Assembly: GCF_024498175.1 (NCBI RefSeq)
Contig: NZ_CP101823.1
Span: 2,300,987 to 2,364,986, forward strand
Direction of reading: 5' to 3'
DNA: 64,000 nucleotides
Origin: Haloplanus salinarum
Lineage (GTDB): Archaea; Halobacteriota; Halobacteria; Halobacteriales; Haloferacaceae
Shown: in pieces, positions 59,679 through 64,000 of the stretch
How positions within the stretch are numbered: position 1 is the stretch's first letter
Layout of the letters: each line of letters starts with the position of its first letter
Notes under the pieces: generated by a model
What the model was told of the DNA's origin: nothing
Seen by the model: the letters and a program-made list of their open reading frames with translations, nothing else
Database searches by the model: none
Position numbers and translations under genes: made by a program

Positions 59679-60842
59679 TTAGTCGTCGAACGCGTCTGCG
59701 AGCGTCTCGTGGACCCCGACGACCATCGTCGGCACGATCAGCATGAACAGGTGTTCCTCCAGCGGGATGCCGAGCAGATCGATCCCCGTCCGCATCGGGA
59801 TGGCGAAGACGCCGACGGTGAGGGTGTACCAGTCCCAGACGTAGGCGACGGGGTAGAGCACGGCGACGGTCCGCGCGGCGGCACGGACCGCGTCGGCGCG
59901 AACCACCAGCGCGACGGCGACGACCCCCCACAGCACCTCCGTCGCGAGGTAGGTGTAGGGGCCGAGCGCCGTGACGTCGGGCCCCGCGAGGCCGGCGAGG
60001 GGACGGAGCCAGACGGCGACGACGAGGAGGGCGAAAAAGAGGTAGGAGGCCCGCACGAGCAGCATGGTCGCGGTTTCGGGGTCGGCCCGGCGGGCGAACA
60101 GCGCGACGGCGACGAAGGGGACGACGGCGAACGCGGAGCCACGCGGGACGACGCCGGTCGCCGAGAGCGCGAGGACGGCGACCATCCCCGCACCCATGAG
60201 CGTGCCGGCGACGGTCCGCGCCCCGTCGCGGCCGAGGACGACCGCCACGGTTCGCTTGTCGACCGAGCGGTCGTAGTCGTAGTCGGTCGCGTCGTCGACG
60301 ACCTTGATCCCGGCGAGGACGACGACGAAGACGGCGGCGAAGGCGACGACGGCCGTCGAGAGGGTGCGGGTCTGGACGTAGTACCCGCCGAGGAGGGCGA
60401 AGCCGATGCCGACCGGGTAGCCGAGGGTCGCACCGAGGGGGCTGGTGTCGAGTTGCGGCGCGTGGAGGACGGCGACCAGCCACCCGGGCAGGGCGAGGGC
60501 GGCGGCGACGGGGTCGACGCGGACGACGAGGGCGGCGACGCCGGCGAAGAAGGCGGCGCTCGACCCGAGGATCGCGAGGTGACAGCCGCGTCGGGTCAGC
60601 GGGTGGTCGTCGTCCTCGCCGCGGCGGTGGAAGTCGACGAGGCCGTCCTTGACGTGGGCGGTGTAGAGCGCGGTGAAGGCGACGGCGAGGTGGAGGAGGG
60701 CGAGTCGGGGGAGTTCGAATCCACCGAAGACGGCGCCGAACCCGGAGGCGGCGAGCGGCGGGGCCATGAACACGGGGTGGACCTGCGAGGCGACGGCGCC
60801 GACGGCCGCTCGCGGGCCGGAACCGTGTCGGGAGATGGACAT
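59679..60842 (-). CDS. UbiA prenyltransferase fused to a lycopene cyclase domain
   Basis: A 387-residue membrane protein. Residues about 30-275 are UbiA-like, with the first acidic segment HVKDGLVDFHRRGEDDDHP and the second KVVDDATDYDYDRSVDKRTV followed by GRDGARTVAG. The C-terminal 105 residues form a single CarR-type lycopene cyclase domain: ATEVLWGVVAVALVVRADAV, YPVAYVWDWYTLTVGVFAIP, IPLEEHLFMLIVPTMVVGVHE-like text. UbiA homologues in haloarchaea elongate lycopene in bacterioruberin synthesis, and the cyclase fold makes beta-ionone rings for carotene and retinal. A half-size cyclase normally works as a pair, so a partner is expected elsewhere. It is divergent from the next gene. Confidence 0.78.
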   Translation of the reverse strand: MSISRHGSGPRAAVGAVASQVHPVFMAPPLAASGFGAVFGGFELPRLALLHLAVAFTALYTAHVKDGLVDFHRRGEDDDHPLTRRGCHLAILGSSAAFFAGVAALVVRVDPVAAALALPGWLVAVLHAPQLDTSPLGATLGYPVGIGFALLGGYYVQTRTLSTAVVAFAAVFVVVLAGIKVVDDATDYDYDRSVDKRTVAVVLGRDGARTVAGTLMGAGMVAVLALSATGVVPRGSAFAVVPFVAVALFARRADPETATMLLVRASYLFFALLVVAVWLRPLAGLAGPDVTALGPYTYLATEVLWGVVAVALVVRADAVRAAARTVAVLYPVAYVWDWYTLTVGVFAIPMRTGIDLLGIPLEEHLFMLIVPTMVVGVHETLADAFDD

Positions 60843-60919
60843 GATACGCTCGTACGTACCACACCCACATATACTGCCGGCCGCGACGTTTTACGTGACA
60901 GCGGCGACGACGTCCGGGC

Positions 60920-61438
60920 GTGGCCGGAACCCCCCATCACGCGCTCGGCGATCCGCTCCTGACGGGAGCGGTCGCGACGGCGGTGGCCACCGTCGTCACC
61001 GGCGTGGCCTGCCGGTCGCGTCGGGCGGACGCCCGGGCGGCCGCGCTCCGCGGCGGGGTAGCGTACGGGGTCGGGTTCCTGCTCCTGTGGGCGGGGGTCC
61101 GCCTCCTGTTCTGGCGGTTCGCGGTCGACCCGCGCGACTCGCCGCTCGTCGCGGTCCTGATCGTCGGGGGCGCGACGCTCGCGCTCGCGGTCCAGGGTGG
61201 CCTGCCCCTGTTCCTCCACGCGAGCCGGGGGTTGTGGACGCCCGTCGCCTGGCTGTTCGGGGCGAGCTGGGTCTGTGCGTACACCTTCCTGCGGGTCGGG
61301 GGCGAGGCCGGGGCCTTCTTCCTGCTCGCGCTCTGGACGCTCGCCGTCGTTCCGGGCGCGCTTTTGGGCCTCGCGGCCCTCTGTGGCCTGGAACTCGGCG
61401 GCCGACGGGTCCGACGGGGCGGGTGGCCGTGGTCGTGA
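60920..61438 (+). CDS. Membrane protein of unknown function
   Basis: A 172-residue protein starting at GTG 60920 (MAGTPHHALGDPLLTGAVAT). About five hydrophobic helices follow, at 12-32, 44-66, 76-98, 102-122 and 132-158. No family is recognised and no conserved polar motif stands out. CGTTTTACG near 60888-60896 lies about 28 nt upstream and supports the GTG start. It is divergent from the prenyltransferase gene and 51 nt before the CoA-transferase gene, which has its own TATA box. Confidence 0.65.
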   Translation: MAGTPHHALGDPLLTGAVATAVATVVTGVACRSRRADARAAALRGGVAYGVGFLLLWAGVRLLFWRFAVDPRDSPLVAVLIVGGATLALAVQGGLPLFLHASRGLWTPVAWLFGASWVCAYTFLRVGGEAGAFFLLALWTLAVVPGALLGLAALCGLELGGRRVRRGGWPWS

Positions 61439-61489
61439 GCGGTGACGAGGAGCGCACCGCTTATGCCGACCGGCGAGCACCGACCGTTC

Positions 61490-62710
61490 ATGACGACCGC
61501 ACGGGAACGGCAGGGGCCGCTCGACGGGCTACGGGTGGTCGACTGCTCGGGCATGATCGCCGGCGGGTTCGCCACGACACAGCTCGCGGACTTCGGCGCC
61601 GACGTCATCAAGGTGGAACATCCGGAAGGGAACGATCCGCTTCGGGAGTGGCCACCTTACGACGAGGGCGTGTCGCTCTGGTGGAAGTCGATCGGCCGGA
61701 ACAAACGCTGCGTGACGCTGGATCTGAGCACCGCCGAGGGGAGCGCCCTCCTGCTCGACTTGCTCGCCGACGCCGACGTGCTCTTCGAGAACTTCCGGCC
61801 GGGGACGATGGAGAAGTGGGGGCTCGGTCCCGAGCGACTGCACGAGGAGAACCCGGGACTGATCGTCGTCCGGCAGTCGGGGTACGGACAGACGGGACCG
61901 AAGTCGGACAAGCCCGGGTTCGGGACCGTCGCCGAGGGCATCTCGAACTGGGCGCACGTCAACGGCTTCCCGGACAGCAAGCCACTCTTGCCGCCGATCA
62001 GTCTCGCGGACCTCACCGCCGCGAACTGCGCCGTCCAAGGCGTCATGTTCGCGGTCTTCGAGCGTGACGTGGGTCGATCGGGGGGTAGCGGCGAGGGGCA
62101 GGTGATCGACATGAGCCTCTACGAGCCCCTCTTCAGGCTCTTCCTCTCGGAGGTGGAGGCGTACGACCGGCTGGGCGAGGTCCGGGAACGGATCGGGAAC
62201 CACCACGAGAGCGCGGCGCCGCGAAACGTCTACGAGACGGCCGACGGCTACATGACCCTCTCGGCGTCGGCGCAGTCCATCTTCGAGAACGTTGCCGCGG
62301 CCATCGACCGGCCGGACCTCGTCGACGACCCGCGCTTTGCCGACAACGAGGCCCGCGTCGAGCACGCGGACGAACTCGACGAGGTGATCGAGTCCTGGAC
62401 CCGGGAGCGCTCGACCGAGGCGGCCATCGCGGAGATGGAGGCCGCGGACGCCATCGTGGGGCCCGTCTACGACATGGCCGACATCTTCGAGGACGAGCAG
62501 TACGCGGCTAGGGGGAACATCGTGGAGGTCGAGGACGAGGATCTGGGATCGCTGAAGACCGCGGCACCCGTCCCACGGTTCACCCGGACGCCCGGCACGG
62601 TCGAACACGCCGGACCGAGACACGGGCAGCACAACGACGAGGTGTACCTGTCCGAACTCGGGCTCGACGAGTCGGAGTACGACCGCCTCCGCGACGCGGG
62701 CGTGATCTGA
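61490..62710 (+). CDS. CaiB/BaiF (class III) CoA-transferase
   Basis: A 406-residue enzyme that moves CoA between organic acids. Family motifs are GLRVVDCSGMIAGGFATTQL, DFGADVIKVEHPEGNDPLRE, then NKRCVTLDLSTAEG and FENFRPGTMEKWGLG. The catalytic aspartate fits PPISLADLTAANCAVQ near residue 180. The substrate cannot be read from sequence: in haloarchaea, members act in the methylaspartate cycle and in carnitine- or mesaconate-type steps. GCTTATGC near 61459 is 27-30 nt upstream of ATG 61490. Its stop overlaps the next start by one base (TGATG), so the DRE-TIM enzyme probably works on the same pathway. Confidence 0.9.
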   Translation: MTTARERQGPLDGLRVVDCSGMIAGGFATTQLADFGADVIKVEHPEGNDPLREWPPYDEGVSLWWKSIGRNKRCVTLDLSTAEGSALLLDLLADADVLFENFRPGTMEKWGLGPERLHEENPGLIVVRQSGYGQTGPKSDKPGFGTVAEGISNWAHVNGFPDSKPLLPPISLADLTAANCAVQGVMFAVFERDVGRSGGSGEGQVIDMSLYEPLFRLFLSEVEAYDRLGEVRERIGNHHESAAPRNVYETADGYMTLSASAQSIFENVAAAIDRPDLVDDPRFADNEARVEHADELDEVIESWTRERSTEAAIAEMEAADAIVGPVYDMADIFEDEQYAARGNIVEVEDEDLGSLKTAAPVPRFTRTPGTVEHAGPRHGQHNDEVYLSELGLDESEYDRLRDAGVI

Positions 62711-63822
62711 TGCCGGTCTCGCTCCGCGACGTGACGATCAGGGAGGGCGCACAGATGCCCGGCCGGGAGTACGCCGTCGACGACCGGGTGACCGCCGGGC
62801 GGGCGCTCGACCGGCTGGGCGTCGACGCCGTCCAGGCCGGCTTCCCCGCCGTCGGCGAGACGGATCGGGCGGCGATCCGCCGACTCGCCGCCGCGGGCGA
62901 CGTGACGGCCGACGTCGTCGGTATCGCCCGCGCGAGGGTCGCCGACGTCGAGGCCGCCCTCGACGCCGAGGCCGACGTGATCGAGGTGTTCGTCCCCACG
63001 TCCGAACGTCAACTCGAACACGTCCTCGGGACGTCCCGCGCCGAGGCGATGGAGATGGCGAGCGAGGCGCTCGACCGGGCCCGCGAGGGCGGGGCCGCGG
63101 TCCACCTCACGCTCGTCGACGGCTTCCGGACCGATCCCGAACACCTCGCGGCGACCGTCGACGCCGTCCCGTCGGTGCCGACGGTCACCGTCGCGGACAC
63201 GGTGGGCGCGCGGACGCCGGACCGGGTGCGGGCGGTGGTGACCGACCTCCTGGACCGCGGGGTCGACGGGGACCGTCTGGGCGTCCACTTCCACGACGAC
63301 CTCGGGGTGGCGACGGCGAACACGCTCGCGGCCGTCGACGCGGGCGCGACGACGGCCGACGTGAGCGTCGCGTCGCTGGGCGAGCGGGCGGGCAACGCGG
63401 CGCTGGAACAGGTGGTTATCGCCGACGAGGTGGACGGCACCGGCGACTGCGCGGCCGCCGTCGACGGGGCCGAACTCGTCCCCGCGTGTGAGGCGGTGCT
63501 CGACGCGCTCGGCGAGTCGGTCGACCCGCGGACGCCCGTCCTCGGCGCGGACGTGACGACCCACGAGTCGGGTATCCACACGGCGGCGATGCTGCGGGAT
63601 CCGGGGACCTTCGAGCCGTTCGATCCCGCCGACTTCGGCGGCGAGCGACGCCTCGTCTTCGGCCCGGGGAGCGGCCGCGGGAGCGCCCGCGCGCTCTTAA
63701 CGGAGGCGGGGATCGATCCGACCGACGAGCGGGTCGAGCGGCTGCTCGGCCTGCTGGCCGACCGCGGGCCGATGAACGCCGACGCGGCCGCGACGCTCGT
63801 CGCGGAGGCGTTCGATCCGTGA
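62710..63822 (+). CDS. DRE-TIM metallolyase family enzyme (homocitrate/isopropylmalate synthase-like or HMG-CoA lyase-like)
   Basis: A 370-residue TIM-barrel enzyme. The catalytic N terminus is SLRDVTIREGAQMPGREYAV (D-x-x-x-R-E-G-x-Q). The metal-binding HFHDDLGVATANTLAAVDAG supplies the HxH pair near residue 197. Downstream come SLGERAGNAALEQV and THESGIHTAAMLRDPGTFEP. There is no LeuA-type allosteric domain; the length fits homocitrate synthase or HMG-CoA lyase groups. It begins on the last base of the CoA-transferase stop codon. The pair could form and cleave, or condense, a CoA ester; the direction and substrate are not determined. Confidence 0.85.
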   Translation: MPVSLRDVTIREGAQMPGREYAVDDRVTAGRALDRLGVDAVQAGFPAVGETDRAAIRRLAAAGDVTADVVGIARARVADVEAALDAEADVIEVFVPTSERQLEHVLGTSRAEAMEMASEALDRAREGGAAVHLTLVDGFRTDPEHLAATVDAVPSVPTVTVADTVGARTPDRVRAVVTDLLDRGVDGDRLGVHFHDDLGVATANTLAAVDAGATTADVSVASLGERAGNAALEQVVIADEVDGTGDCAAAVDGAELVPACEAVLDALGESVDPRTPVLGADVTTHESGIHTAAMLRDPGTFEPFDPADFGGERRLVFGPGSGRGSARALLTEAGIDPTDERVERLLGLLADRGPMNADAAATLVAEAFDP

Positions 63823-63880
63823 CGTGACGTGTGAGCGCGGCTCACGGAACGGATTTAGGACGCCGGACCCTTTCGAGTCC

Positions 63881-64000
63881 ATGAACTACGATACCGCCCT
63901 CGACCGGGCCTACGACACGTTGCCGGAGCGGACACGCGAGGCGGGCGACCGCCTACAGGTGCCGGATCCGGAGGGCCAGACCGACGGCGCCTTCACCCGG
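63881..64000 (+). CDS. Translation initiation factor aIF2-beta family, 5' end only
   Basis: The first 40 codons, MNYDTALDRAYDTLPERTRE followed by VPDPEGQTDGAFTR, run off the window. The pattern parallels the gene at 16124-16531 (MDYDDSLDRALTETPE, then QVPDPEVRPEG), and haloarchaea have two such genes. The zinc ribbon, and any extra domain that would mark the canonical subunit, lie outside. GATTTAGG, about 28 nt upstream of the ATG, is a TATA box. Confidence 0.85.
   Translation, partial: MNYDTALDRAYDTLPERTREAGDRLQVPDPEGQTDGAFTR

Overview
The window is a 64 kb stretch of chromosome from a halophilic archaeon (class Halobacteria). The evidence is very high GC, acidic predicted proteins, leaderless genes with a TATA box about 25-30 nt before the start codon, Tat lipoprotein signals, an archaeal MptA, two aIF2-beta-like genes, UPF0058, UPF0212 and Vms1-like genes, and three tRNAs without encoded CCA. 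I cannot fix the genus. No rRNA, CRISPR array or intact insertion sequence was seen. Gene density is high and most of the region looks like core genome.

Layout. 0-8 kb: end of gatD, a soluble chemotaxis transducer, two FAD enzymes and the three-gene proton-translocating transhydrogenase pntA-pntAB-pntB. 8-17 kb: mptA, a TrmB regulator, a DUF255 protein, fxsA, tRNA-Ile, a MetE-type methionine synthase, initiator tRNA-Met, zinc-ribbon proteins and an aIF2-beta-like gene. 17-23 kb: a divergent UPF0058/HTH pair, UPF0212, an arsR-acr3-arsC operon, an OGG-type glycosylase and a bacterial-type thrS. 23-30 kb: a response regulator, tRNA-Lys, a DHH/RCK protein, a PRC-barrel protein and membrane enzymes.

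30.5-41.6 kb is a lactate-use island. A leftward group (HTH regulator, NRAMP-fold transporter, LutC-like LUD protein, fused LutB/LutA-like iron-sulfur protein) faces a rightward pair (lctP permease and a fused D-lactate dehydrogenase). A cluster of CACACGA/TCGTGTG repeats lies between them. A second HTH regulator closes the island.

41.8-50 kb: a DUF123 protein and an Hrq1-type helicase, then an iron-controlled block: a reversibly-glycosylated-polypeptide-like protein and an Fe(III) ABC transporter, each preceded by TTTAGG-N4-CCTAAA palindromes. 50-64 kb: a membrane glycosyltransferase, a Vms1-like protein, a His-rich MogA/MoaB protein, ilvD, a znuA-znuC-znuB operon with its own palindrome, a UbiA/lycopene-cyclase fusion, a CoA-transferase plus DRE-TIM aldolase pair, and the start of a second aIF2-beta gene.

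The most interesting signals are the lactate island with its operator array and its NRAMP-like protein that lacks the metal motif, the iron-box control of an RGP-like glycosyl protein, and tRNA-derived repeats and hairpins next to two tRNA genes.
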